Assembly: GCA_002431285.1 (NCBI GenBank)
Contig: DJEF01000005.1
Location: forward strand, 6,527-13,312
Origin: Ruminococcaceae bacterium UBA5905
GTDB taxonomy: Bacteria; Bacillota; Clostridia; Oscillospirales; Acutalibacteraceae
Length of the DNA: 6,786 bases
Direction of reading: 5' to 3'
The notes under the pieces were generated by a model that saw only the letters and a program-made list of their open reading frames with translations, made no database searches and was not told the origin of the DNA. This document shows, piece after piece, positions 1-6,273 of the stretch (position 1 is the stretch's first letter; the number at the start of each line of letters is the position of its first letter). Both the position numbers and the translations under genes were made by a program.

Positions 1-6
1 ACTCAG

Positions 7-59
7 CCCAATATCCCCTTGCGGGGCTGAACGCCCCGCAAGGTATTGGAGATATTGGG
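7..59 (+). other. Long imperfect hairpin at the left edge
   Basis: The inner stem pairs 17-27 (CCTTGCGGGGC) perfectly with 33-43 around a 5-base loop, TGAAC. The outer stem pairs 7-15 (CCCAATATC) perfectly with 51-59 (GATATTGGG). Between them lie one unpaired base on the left (C16) and seven on the right (44-50). CCAATA at 8-13 can instead pair with TATTGG at 44-49, so two registers are possible. No T-run follows, so it is not an ordinary intrinsic terminator. It may be part of a structured RNA that continues to about 194, or a repeat element. Neither strand carries a convincing reading frame here. The pairing is read directly; the function is unknown. Confidence 0.6.
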
Positions 60-65
60 GTATCT

Positions 66-194
66 GCGCCCTACCGGGAGGAAACGCCGGTAAAGCGTGC
101 TTTTTAACCGGCCGCTTGCTGCTACCGCGGACTTGCTCTATGGCTGTGGCTTAGGACGCTTCCGGCAAAAACAGCACGATCCTCCCCATGGCGC
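66..194 (+). ncRNA. Putative structured leader or small RNA upstream of rbfA
   Basis: Nested complementary segments can close this stretch into a rod-like fold. GCGCC 66-70 pairs with GGCGC 190-194, GGGAGGA 76-82 with TCCTCCC 180-186, GCCGG 86-90 with CCGGC 162-166, and AAGCGT 93-98 with ACGCTT 156-161. Small asymmetric internal loops separate the helices, for example AAC 83-85 opposite an A-rich 13-base strand at 167-179. That makes 23 base pairs in correct nested order, more than expected by chance. No known riboswitch, T-box, RNase P, SRP or tmRNA signature was recognised. It could be an rbfA leader, an independent small RNA resembling a long-rod RNA such as 6S, or a decayed element. The strand is assumed from the neighbouring genes. 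No clear promoter is visible. Confidence 0.35.
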
Positions 195-250
195 TGCCCT
201 CAAGCATATGGCACGCAGCTCTATCATCTTCTATCTACCTTCGACTATCT

Positions 251-258
251 AAAGGGGG
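251..258 (+). promoter_or_regulatory. Ribosome binding site of rbfA
   Basis: AAAGGGGG lies 7 bases before the ATG at 266. It decides the start: the open frame extends upstream to an ATG at 188, but that has no such site, and the extra 26 residues do not resemble RbfA. Confidence 0.85.
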
Positions 259-265
259 TTTTGTT

Positions 266-628
266 ATGCCTAATTATCGGATGGATCGCACCAGCGAGGA
301 CATCATGCGGGAACTGACGGCGATCCTGCGGACGGTCAAGGATCCCCGGGTCACCGGCAGTATGCTCAGCATCCTGCGGGTGGAGGTTACACGGGATATG
401 TCCTACGCCACCGTCTATGTCACCTCCATGAACGGCATGGAAGCCGCCAGGGAGGCGGTCAAGGGCTTGAAATCCGCTGCCGGTTACATGAGACACGCGC
501 TGGGAGCGGCTCTGAGCCTGCGGCATACACCGGAGCTAAGATTCGTGGCGGATGACAGCATCGAATACAGCGCCAACATTGCCGCCACCCTCAACCGTCT
601 GAAAAAGGAGCAGCCCAATGACCAATAA
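266..628 (+). CDS. rbfA: 30S ribosome-binding factor RbfA
   Basis: RbfA is a small KH-fold protein that binds the immature 30S subunit. It assists late maturation of the 16S rRNA 5' region and is needed for growth in the cold. The 120-residue length is normal for the family. Family hallmarks are the basic N-terminus followed by an amphipathic helix (MDRTSEDIMREL, 6-17), KDPRVTG at 25-31, the strand RVEVTRDMSYATVYVT at 38-53, and the C-terminal LRHTPELRF and DDSIEYS at 85-102. The ATG at 266 is chosen because of the strong site at 251-258 and because MPNYRMDRTS matches the usual RbfA start. The last 11 bases overlap the next gene, which suggests translational coupling. In Firmicutes rbfA normally follows infB; infB is not visible here, and about 260 gene-free bases precede rbfA instead. 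Confidence 0.95.
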   Translation: MPNYRMDRTSEDIMRELTAILRTVKDPRVTGSMLSILRVEVTRDMSYATVYVTSMNGMEAAREAVKGLKSAAGYMRHALGAALSLRHTPELRFVADDSIEYSANIAATLNRLKKEQPNDQ

Positions 629-1589
629 GATCACGGAACAGGAGGCCGCCGCCATGCTGCGGCAGGCCGACCGCATTCTCCTGCTGGCGCACCAATACCC
701 CGACGGGGACACCCTCGGCTCCAACTTTGCCCTGTGTCAGGCGCTGCAATCGCTGGGCAAAACCGTGCGGGTGCTGTGCGGTGACAAAATCCCCGAGCGT
801 TACGACTATATGTATGCCGACGTGCCCCAGCCGGATTTCACTCCGGATTTCATTTGTGCGGTGGACGTGGCGGACGCCAAGCTACTGGGTCCGGCCGTGC
901 AGGCGGAATACGGCGACCGGGTGCAGCTGTGCATCGACCACCACAGCACCAACACCGGCTATGCCGCCAACACCTGCGTGGATGCCTCCTGCGCGGCGGC
1001 GGCGATGATCGTCTACCGGCTCATCGGGCTGCTGGATGTGCCCTTCACTCCGGATATTGCCCAGTGCATTTTCACCGGCATCGCCACCGACACCGGCTGC
1101 TTCAAGTATTCCAACGCCGGAGCACTGGCCCACCGGATGGCGGCAGACTGCATCGACACCGGTATCAATTTCGAGATGATCAACCGGGTGAATTTCGACA
1201 TAAAATCCCGGGAACGCATTGAGCTGGAGCGCATGGCGCTGCAGGGGATGCGATTCTATCACGACGGTCGTGTGGCGGTCATGGTCATCGACAACGAGAT
1301 GGTGCGCAAAAGCGGCGCCAAGGAAAACGACATGGAGGGCCTGCCCCCCATCCCCCGGCAGATCACCGGCGTATGGGTCGGCGTCACTCTGCGGCAAAAG
1401 GCGGATGGCAACTACAAGATCAGTGTGCGCACCGGCACCCACGCCGATGCCGCGGCCATCTGCGCCTTGCTGGGCGGCGGCGGTCATAACCGGGCGGCGG
1501 GCTGCGCCGTAGACGGCTCTCTGCAAACCGCCACCGACGCCATTCTCCACGCCGTGGAGCAGGCGGTCCCCCGCATCATCACCGGATAA
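618..1589 (+). CDS. nrnA: DHH-family oligoribonuclease / pAp phosphatase (NrnA-like)
   Basis: Cytoplasmic DHH/DHHA1 phosphoesterase of 323 residues, the usual size. NrnA proteins degrade 2-5 nt RNAs to mononucleotides from the end and also dephosphorylate 3'-phosphoadenosine 5'-phosphate, using two Mn ions. Metal-ligand motifs are visible in order: AHQYPDGDTLGS (H25, D29, D31), D83 in CAVDVAD, the defining DHH at 107-109, and ATDTG with D158. The C-terminal DHHA1 substrate-binding motif GGGGHNRAAG spans 286-295. The ATG at 618 lies inside the end of rbfA, with AAGGAG just upstream, so the two are likely coupled. The gene is commonly found between rbfA and truB in Firmicutes. No defect is seen. 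The exact balance between nanoRNase and pAp phosphatase activity cannot be read from the sequence, and c-di-NMP-hydrolysing relatives share the same motifs. Confidence 0.92.
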   Translation: MTNKITEQEAAAMLRQADRILLLAHQYPDGDTLGSNFALCQALQSLGKTVRVLCGDKIPERYDYMYADVPQPDFTPDFICAVDVADAKLLGPAVQAEYGDRVQLCIDHHSTNTGYAANTCVDASCAAAAMIVYRLIGLLDVPFTPDIAQCIFTGIATDTGCFKYSNAGALAHRMAADCIDTGINFEMINRVNFDIKSRERIELERMALQGMRFYHDGRVAVMVIDNEMVRKSGAKENDMEGLPPIPRQITGVWVGVTLRQKADGNYKISVRTGTHADAAAICALLGGGGHNRAAGCAVDGSLQTATDAILHAVEQAVPRIITG

Positions 1590-1600
1590 TTGGAACCACA

Positions 1601-1626
1601 GGGCTGTCCGCGTCACGCGGCAGCCC
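1601..1626 (+). terminator. Terminator-like hairpin between nrnA and truB
   Basis: GGGCTG (1601-1606) pairs with CAGCCC (1621-1626). Inside it, after one bulged T, CCGCG pairs with CGCGG around a 3-base loop. That is 11 base pairs in all, followed by ATTTTG. It starts 12 bases after the nrnA stop and ends 13 bases before the truB ribosome binding site. The T-run is short (four) and the neighbours form one functional cluster, so partial termination (attenuation) or an RNA-processing and stability element is as likely as a full stop. Confidence 0.5.
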
Positions 1627-1639
1627 ATTTTGTGATAAC

Positions 1640-1644
1640 AGGAG
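1640..1644 (+). promoter_or_regulatory. Ribosome binding site of truB
   Basis: AGGAG lies 5 bases before the ATG at 1650. It fixes the truB start there, although the frame is open back to the nrnA stop. The predicted protein then begins MDGILCIDKP, the usual TruB N-terminus. Confidence 0.8.
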
Positions 1645-1649
1645 CGATT

Positions 1650-2528
1650 ATGGACGGCATCCTCTGCATTGATAAACCGGCGGAAATGACCTCTTTCCTC
1701 TGCTGCGCCGTGGCGCGGCGGCTGCTGGGCACCAAGAAGATCGGTCATGCCGGGACACTGGATCCCAACGCCACCGGCGTGCTGCCCCTATTGGTGGGCA
1801 AAGCCACCAAGGCGCTGGATCATCTGCCTTGCCACGACAAACGGTATACCGCCACCCTGCGGTTCAGCGCCGTCAGCGACACGCTGGATATCTGGGGAGC
1901 CGTCACCGCCACCGGCAAACCGCTCCCCTCATTGACGGCGGTGGAAACGGCGCTGCCCGCCTTCCGGGGCGCTATACGGCAGGTGCCGCCCATGACCTCG
2001 GCACTGAAAAAGAACGGTGTGCGGCTCTATGACCTGGCGCGGCAAGGTATCGAGGTGGAACGGGAGGCGCGTCCGGTGACGATCCACACGCTGGAGATCC
2101 TCGCCTATGACGGCATGGCGGGGGAATTGACGCTGGACTGCCGCTGCTCCAAGGGCACCTATATCCGTACCCTGTGCGACGATCTGGGACGGATGCTGGG
2201 CTGCGGAGCGGTAATGACTGCCCTGCGCCGCACCGAGGCGGCAGGTTATACGCTGGAGGATTGTGTGCCGCTGGAAACAGCCAAAATTTTGGCGGCAGAC
2301 GGAGGATTGGCCTCCCGGCTGCTGCCTATCGACAGCGCTTTCTCCGCCTATCCCGCCGTATCCGTATCCCCGGCGCAAGCCACCCGTTTCCATAACGGCG
2401 GAACGCTGGCGCTGGAGCGGCTGCATCCCGCACCGGAGGGGATCGCCCGGGTCTATGCCCCCGACGGAGGATTTCTGGGATTGGGCGCTCCCAAGGAGGA
2501 TCAATTGGCCATTGTTCAGTTGTTTTAA
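1650..2528 (+). CDS. truB: tRNA pseudouridine(55) synthase TruB
   Basis: TruB converts uridine 55 in the T-loop of tRNAs to pseudouridine and also acts as a tRNA folding chaperone. The protein has 292 residues, normal for the family. It starts with GILCIDKPAEMTS. The catalytic motif GHAGTLDPNATGVLP has the nucleophilic aspartate at D38. Next come KRYTATL with Y66 (active-site tyrosine position), QVPPMTSALKKNG (111-123), LYDLARQG (126-133), and CSKGTYIRTL (166-175) with the conserved arginine R173. Residues 220-292 fit the short C-terminal RNA-binding domain. The start is set by AGGAG at 1640-1644. It lies 24 bases ahead of the ribF fusion, the standard truB-ribF order. The preceding hairpin may make its expression partly independent of the nrnA message. 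Confidence 0.95.
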   Translation: MDGILCIDKPAEMTSFLCCAVARRLLGTKKIGHAGTLDPNATGVLPLLVGKATKALDHLPCHDKRYTATLRFSAVSDTLDIWGAVTATGKPLPSLTAVETALPAFRGAIRQVPPMTSALKKNGVRLYDLARQGIEVEREARPVTIHTLEILAYDGMAGELTLDCRCSKGTYIRTLCDDLGRMLGCGAVMTALRRTEAAGYTLEDCVPLETAKILAADGGLASRLLPIDSAFSAYPAVSVSPAQATRFHNGGTLALERLHPAPEGIARVYAPDGGFLGLGAPKEDQLAIVQLF

Positions 2529-2552
2529 GGCATCATCGCAGGAGGAATCGCC

Positions 2553-4166
2553 ATGACCGTCTACACCTCACTCACCGAGCCGCTGACCCCCACACCCCGC
2601 AGTGTGGCGCTGGGTCTATTCGACGGTATGCATCCGGGGCACCGGGCCGTCATCGCCGCCGCGCTGCGCGCCGGCGAGGGCCGCTGCACCGTCTACACCT
2701 TCCGCCCCGCGACCGTCACCACCAAGGCGTCGAATCAGCAGCTCTGCACCGATGAAGAACGCCGGCATCTGCTGGAGCAGCAGGGGATCTGCGAACTGAT
2801 CGAGGAGGATTTTGCGGCGGTGCGGGAGCTGTCGCCCGTCGAGTTTGTCGATACGGTTCTGCTGGACAAGCTCCACGCCGTCGCCCTCTCCTGCGGCTAT
2901 AACTACCGCTTCGGCAAGGATGGCGCGGGGGATGTGGCGCTGCTGCAAACCCTCTGCGCTCAGCGACACATCGCCCTGACCGTGATCTCGCCCGTCGTCA
3001 TAGACGACCGGCCGGTCAGCGCCACCGTTATCCGCCAGCGGCTGGCCGCCGGGGATATGCCGGAGGTGCGGCGGCTGCTCTGCCGGAGCTGGGGATTATC
3101 GCTGCCGGTGGTGAGCGGGCAGCATCTGGGCGGAAAGCTGGGAATGCCCACGGTCAATCAGCCCATCCCGCCGATGCTGGCTCTGCCCCGGTTCGGGGTC
3201 TACGCCTCCTCGGTGGAGATCGGTGATGAGACCTATATCGGCGTCACCAACATCGGCATACGCCCCACCGTCGGCGCCGTCGCGCCGCTGGCGGAAACCT
3301 GGATTCAGGATTTCAGCGGCGATCTGTACGGGCAGACTGTGCGGGTCTATCCGGTGGAGCTGCTGCGCCCGGAACAGAAATTTGCCGACCTGGGCGCCCT
3401 CACGGCACAGGTACACCAGGACGCCGCCGCGGCCCGGGCGGTATTCGCCCCCGCCGGGCGCATCCGGGCGGTGCTGTTCGACTATGACGACACCCTCCAT
3501 CGGCGGGACGATGCCTTTGCCGCCACCGTGGCGGATTTTGTCGCCCGGTATTATCCCGACAAAACGCCGGATGAACAGGCAGCGCTGGCCCGAGACATGA
3601 TCGCTTTCAATAACTACGGCTACCGGATGCCCTGCGGCTATCCGGAATTCATCGCCCGGTATCTGCCCCGCAGGACCGGAGAACCGACCGCGGAAGAGAT
3701 CGACCGGGGGCTGCGCTATTTCTGCCTGACCTTTGCCGGGCACTGCCGGCTGCTGCCGGATACGGCGGACACCCTGTCCGCTCTGCGCCGCCGGGGGCTG
3801 CGGCTGGGACTGATCACCAACGGCGAATCCCGTCTGCAAAACGCCAAGGTGGATTGCAGCGGACTGCGGCCGCAGCTGGATCTGGCCGCCGTCTCCGGAG
3901 ACGAGGGCATCCATAAGCCCGACCCCCGGCTGTTCCGGCGGGTGGCCGCCCGTCTGGGTGTGGCGGCGGAGGACTGCCTATTTGTTGGCGATAATGTGAA
4001 AAACGACATCGAGGGAGCACTATCCGCCGGGATGCGGGCGGCCTGGATCGACATCCATCACCCGGCGGAGCATCCCTGCTACGATCGACCGGTGCCGGCG
4101 GCGGCGCGCACAGTCCATAGCCTGCACGAGCTGCTGTCGCTGCCGGAATTGGCAGATCATTCATAG
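2553..4166 (+). CDS. ribF: Bifunctional riboflavin kinase/FMN adenylyltransferase fused to a HAD phosphatase
   Basis: Single 537-residue frame with three parts. Residues about 15-180 are the FMN adenylyltransferase (FAD synthetase) domain: GLFDGMHPGH at 21-30 holds the nucleotidyltransferase HxxH motif, NYRFGKDGAGD is at 117-127, and SATVIRQRL at 156-164. Residues about 185-300 are the riboflavin kinase domain: GGKLGMPTVN at 193-202, FGVYA, GVTNIGIRPTV at 230-240, and ETWIQDFSGDLYG at 248-260. These parts make FMN from riboflavin and FAD from FMN with ATP. Ordinary bacterial RibF ends near 310 residues. Here residues 304-537 are a HAD phosphatase: motif I DYDDT with D310 and D312, motif II ITNG at 421-424, motif III lysine in HKPDP (K455), and motif IV FVGDNVKND (G479-D485), with a helical cap between motifs I and II. 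All HAD catalytic residues are present, so it is probably active; the substrate is unknown. GGAGGA lies 6 bases before the start. The downstream gene begins 24 bases after the stop. Confidence 0.93.
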   Translation: MTVYTSLTEPLTPTPRSVALGLFDGMHPGHRAVIAAALRAGEGRCTVYTFRPATVTTKASNQQLCTDEERRHLLEQQGICELIEEDFAAVRELSPVEFVDTVLLDKLHAVALSCGYNYRFGKDGAGDVALLQTLCAQRHIALTVISPVVIDDRPVSATVIRQRLAAGDMPEVRRLLCRSWGLSLPVVSGQHLGGKLGMPTVNQPIPPMLALPRFGVYASSVEIGDETYIGVTNIGIRPTVGAVAPLAETWIQDFSGDLYGQTVRVYPVELLRPEQKFADLGALTAQVHQDAAAARAVFAPAGRIRAVLFDYDDTLHRRDDAFAATVADFVARYYPDKTPDEQAALARDMIAFNNYGYRMPCGYPEFIARYLPRRTGEPTAEEIDRGLRYFCLTFAGHCRLLPDTADTLSALRRRGLRLGLITNGESRLQNAKVDCSGLRPQLDLAAVSGDEGIHKPDPRLFRRVAARLGVAAEDCLFVGDNVKNDIEGALSAGMRAAWIDIHHPAEHPCYDRPVPAAARTVHSLHELLSLPELADHS

Positions 4167-4190
4167 GAGAGAAGCGAAAGAGGGGTCGCT

Positions 4191-5174
4191 ATGAAAATCA
4201 GAACCGTTATCCGCCGGACAGCGGCGGTGTTGGGCGTGACGCTGGCGGCAGTGGTCGTGGCATTTTTCGCAGCGGTCACGGTGGTCTGCAAGGGTCCGTC
4301 CACCCAGGCGCGGGGACTGTTCGTCACCACAGTGATGGAAACCAGCGCCGCCAAATTTCTGGCCAGGATGTACTTCTCCGAGGAGGAGATCGAATCCATC
4401 CGCCAGCAGAATGCCGTCATCGAGGCCGATCTGGTCACCGATGACACGGCGATCCCCCCGCAGGAACCGGACACATCCCAGCCGGAAATCGCCATTGAGG
4501 ATGTATCCGGCGGCACTTTCAAGGGAAAAATGATGATCGTCCGGGATCCCATGCGGCTGTTCGTCGGCACCTCAGGCCCCTACGAGGGTGAGGCGGGCCA
4601 AAAGCTGGAGGACCTGGTCAAAACCCACGGCGCCGTGGCGGGTATCAACGCCGGCGGCTTTGAGGATGAAAAGGGCATGGGCAACGGCGGCACCCCCATC
4701 GGCATCGTAATCCGCGGGGGCAAGCTGGTATTCGGCTCCCCCTCCACCAATACGTCCGTGATCGGCTTTGACGGCAACGGCAAGCTGATCGTGGGCAAAA
4801 TGACCGCCAGAGCCGCCCTGGACAAGGGCGTGCAGGAGGCCGTTTCTTTCGGTCCGGTACTGGTGGCCAACGGCCAGCCTGCGCCGGTGGCCGGCACCGG
4901 CGGCGGCCTGAACCCCCGCACCGCCATCGGACAGCGGGCGGACGGCTCCGTGCTGCTGCTGGTGATCGACGGGCGGCAGTCCCACAGTCTGGGCGCCAGC
5001 TACAAGGATTGCCAGACCGTCATGCTCAACTATGGCGCGGTCAACGCCGCCAATCTGGACGGCGGCTCCTCCACGCTGATGATCTATGAAAACGAAGCGG
5101 TCAACTACTGCGCCAGCCTGTACGGGTCACGGGAGATCCCCACCTCGTTTCTGGTGCGCGGAAAGGGGGATTGA
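4191..5174 (+). CDS. Membrane-anchored phosphodiester glycosidase (NAGPA family)
   Basis: 327 residues. The N-terminus is basic (MKIRTVIRRT) with a hydrophobic span at about 11-33, fitting a signal anchor that places the rest outside the membrane. Residues 40-110 form a variable stalk, acidic toward its end. Residues about 110-325 match the phosphodiester glycosidase (NAGPA, COG4632) domain. Its signatures are GINAGGF at 151-157, NPRTAIGQ at 241-248, LLVIDGRQ at 256-263 and NLDGGSSTLM at 288-297. The family includes the animal enzyme that removes GlcNAc from GlcNAc-1-phosphate diesters (uncovering enzyme). In bacteria, members are linked to exopolysaccharide or cell-wall glycan metabolism, but the substrate here is not readable. 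The ribosome binding site AGAGGGG lies shortly before the ATG. It sits 24 bases after ribF and 4 bases before the next gene, so it is probably co-transcribed with both. Confidence 0.88.
   Translation: MKIRTVIRRTAAVLGVTLAAVVVAFFAAVTVVCKGPSTQARGLFVTTVMETSAAKFLARMYFSEEEIESIRQQNAVIEADLVTDDTAIPPQEPDTSQPEIAIEDVSGGTFKGKMMIVRDPMRLFVGTSGPYEGEAGQKLEDLVKTHGAVAGINAGGFEDEKGMGNGGTPIGIVIRGGKLVFGSPSTNTSVIGFDGNGKLIVGKMTARAALDKGVQEAVSFGPVLVANGQPAPVAGTGGGLNPRTAIGQRADGSVLLLVIDGRQSHSLGASYKDCQTVMLNYGAVNAANLDGGSSTLMIYENEAVNYCASLYGSREIPTSFLVRGKGD
5162..5170 (+). promoter_or_regulatory. Ribosome binding site of the 5179 gene
   Basis: AAAGGGGGA lies within the last codons of the glycosidase gene, 8 bases before the ATG at 5179. 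It selects that start over the in-frame ATG at 5086, which would overlap the glycosidase by 89 bases and encode an atypical 31-residue extension. Confidence 0.75.
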
Positions 5175-5178
5175 GCGT

Positions 5179-6198
5179 ATGTCTTCCCGTCATGCCAAGG
5201 CGCGGCAACGCAGCGGATTCGGAAAATGGCTGCTGCTGTTAGCAGCCCTGTACGCCGTACTGATCGCCGTGGGGGCCGGTATCTTCTGGAACTACCTAAA
5301 GCGCTATGAGAAGAACCACCCCGTTGGCGCGATGAACGCCTATTTCACACAGCTGCAACAAGGGGAACAGGACGCCATTCTGGCCGACAGTGAATTCCCC
5401 TTTGACGCCGTCAATACGCCGGAGGAATACTGGGGCTATCTGGAAGAAAAATACGCCCACGGCGCGTGCCGCTGGCAATACGCCGAAATTCCTCAGCCGG
5501 ACGGCAAAACCGTCTACGACGTGTACGCCGATAATCGGCGATACGGCGCTCTGACGCTGGATCGGCGAGAGGACGGCTGGCACGTCCGCTCGGACTATAC
5601 CCTGCACACACTGACCGTTGTGGCCGCCGGGGAACCGCAGATGAACGGTGCGGCGCTGTCCGCCTACCGCACAGCGGAAACGCCGGTGGCAGCCTTTGAC
5701 GAAGCCGGCGGGGATATCCCCGCCACCGGCACCTATACCATCCCCTGTCTGCAAGAGGGGACATTCACCCTGAACGGCGCGGCCCCGCGCTCGGAACGGG
5801 CGGAGGATGGCACACTGTACTTATACCCTGCTGTGTCCGACGACGACACAAAGGCGCTCACCGCCCTAGGTGAGACCGTCGCCCGTACCTACGCCGCCTA
5901 CATCAGCGGCGACGCACCTCTGGAGGAATTATCCGCCCTGCTGGAAAACGGGACGCCGTTCATGCGGCAGGTAAAAGCGTACAGCAGCTATTACTACAAC
6001 AAGCACAATTCCATCGAATTCCGCAATCTGCAGGCAGAACCGCCGCTGGCCTGGTCGGCCGACGCCTTCACCGTTGAGGTCTCCTTCGATTTCGTGGTCA
6101 GCCGCACCTATGACAGCCACACCTATCCCACCCGTTATCGCATCGCATTCCGCCGCCGCAGCACCAGCTTCGCTGTGTGTAACATTCAGACGATATAA
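5179..6198 (+). CDS. Membrane-anchored protein of unknown function
   Basis: 339 residues; not recognised as a named family. The N-terminus is strongly basic (about 1-17) and is followed by one hydrophobic span at about 18-38 (WLLLLAALYAVLIAVGAGIF), so the rest is probably extracytoplasmic. Residues about 45-135 (starting PVGAMNAYFTQLQQGEQDAI and ending with alternating strands) and about 245-339 (starting with a helix at ETVARTYAAYISGD and ending in several strands) both have the helix-then-sheet look of NTF2-like domains. A beta-rich segment at about 145-230 joins them. This fold guess is inference only. No catalytic motif is evident. The start is supported by the site at 5162-5170. The 4-base gap to the glycosidase suggests that the two are translated together and may act together at the cell surface. 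Confidence 0.75.
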   Translation: MSSRHAKARQRSGFGKWLLLLAALYAVLIAVGAGIFWNYLKRYEKNHPVGAMNAYFTQLQQGEQDAILADSEFPFDAVNTPEEYWGYLEEKYAHGACRWQYAEIPQPDGKTVYDVYADNRRYGALTLDRREDGWHVRSDYTLHTLTVVAAGEPQMNGAALSAYRTAETPVAAFDEAGGDIPATGTYTIPCLQEGTFTLNGAAPRSERAEDGTLYLYPAVSDDDTKALTALGETVARTYAAYISGDAPLEELSALLENGTPFMRQVKAYSSYYYNKHNSIEFRNLQAEPPLAWSADAFTVEVSFDFVVSRTYDSHTYPTRYRIAFRRRSTSFAVCNIQTI

Positions 6199-6230
6199 AT
6201 GCTTACACTACATAAAAACCGCAAAAGGCG

Positions 6231-6256
6231 GCGAAAAAAGGATTGCATTTTTTCGC
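6231..6256. repeat. A/T-rich inverted repeat
   Basis: GCGAAAAAA (6231-6239) pairs perfectly with TTTTTTCGC (6248-6256) around an 8-base loop. It follows a small CCGC/GCGG hairpin at 6219-6231, and its loop and right arm cover the -35 of the promoter at 6243-6271. It could help end the upstream operon, bend the DNA, or bind a regulator. The stem is mostly A-T and so weak as a terminator on its own. Confidence 0.4.
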
Positions 6257-6271
6257 TCTTCATGCTATACT
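6243..6271 (+). promoter_or_regulatory. Probable sigma-A promoter for the DUF6110/ATPase unit
   Basis: The -10 TATACT (6266-6271) is preceded by TG at 6263-6264, giving an extended -10. The -35 TTGCAT (6243-6248) is a weak match, at the ideal 17-base spacing. Transcription would start near 6278, about 65 bases before the DUF6110 start. The expected start falls inside the dyad at 6274-6302. This is the clearest promoter in the window, and it separates the second transcription unit from the translation operon. Confidence 0.6.
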
Positions 6272-6273
6272 GG

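Noticed and set aside
72..98. RNase P RNA-like GAGGAAA motif
   Set aside because: The following bases do not match the conserved GAGGAAAGTCC helix, and the matching 3' motif (ACAGAA) is absent.
114..132. T-box-like sequence (CTACCGCGG)
   Set aside because: Only the ACCGCGG part resembles the T-box; the AGGGTGG portion, a terminator hairpin and an aminoacyl-tRNA or amino-acid gene are missing.
188..265. Upstream in-frame extension of rbfA from the ATG at 188
   Set aside because: There is no good ribosome binding site at 188, the added residues are not RbfA-like, and a strong site precedes the ATG at 266.
1..265. Possible C-terminus of infB before rbfA
   Set aside because: All frames of the + strand are interrupted by stops here and no IF2 C-terminal motif was seen, so infB, if adjacent, ends before the window.
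882..1748. Long open frame on the - strand (288 codons)
   Set aside because: It lies opposite nrnA and truB, whose motifs are clear. Its translation has no recognisable domain and is a by-product of GC-rich codon use.
1929..2504. 191-codon frame on the - strand
   Set aside because: It is a shadow of truB with no ribosome binding site and no family resemblance.
3096..3914. Long open frame on the - strand (272 codons)
   Set aside because: It is antisense to the ribF-HAD gene, crosses the domain junction, and shows glycine/proline/glutamine-rich non-protein-like composition.
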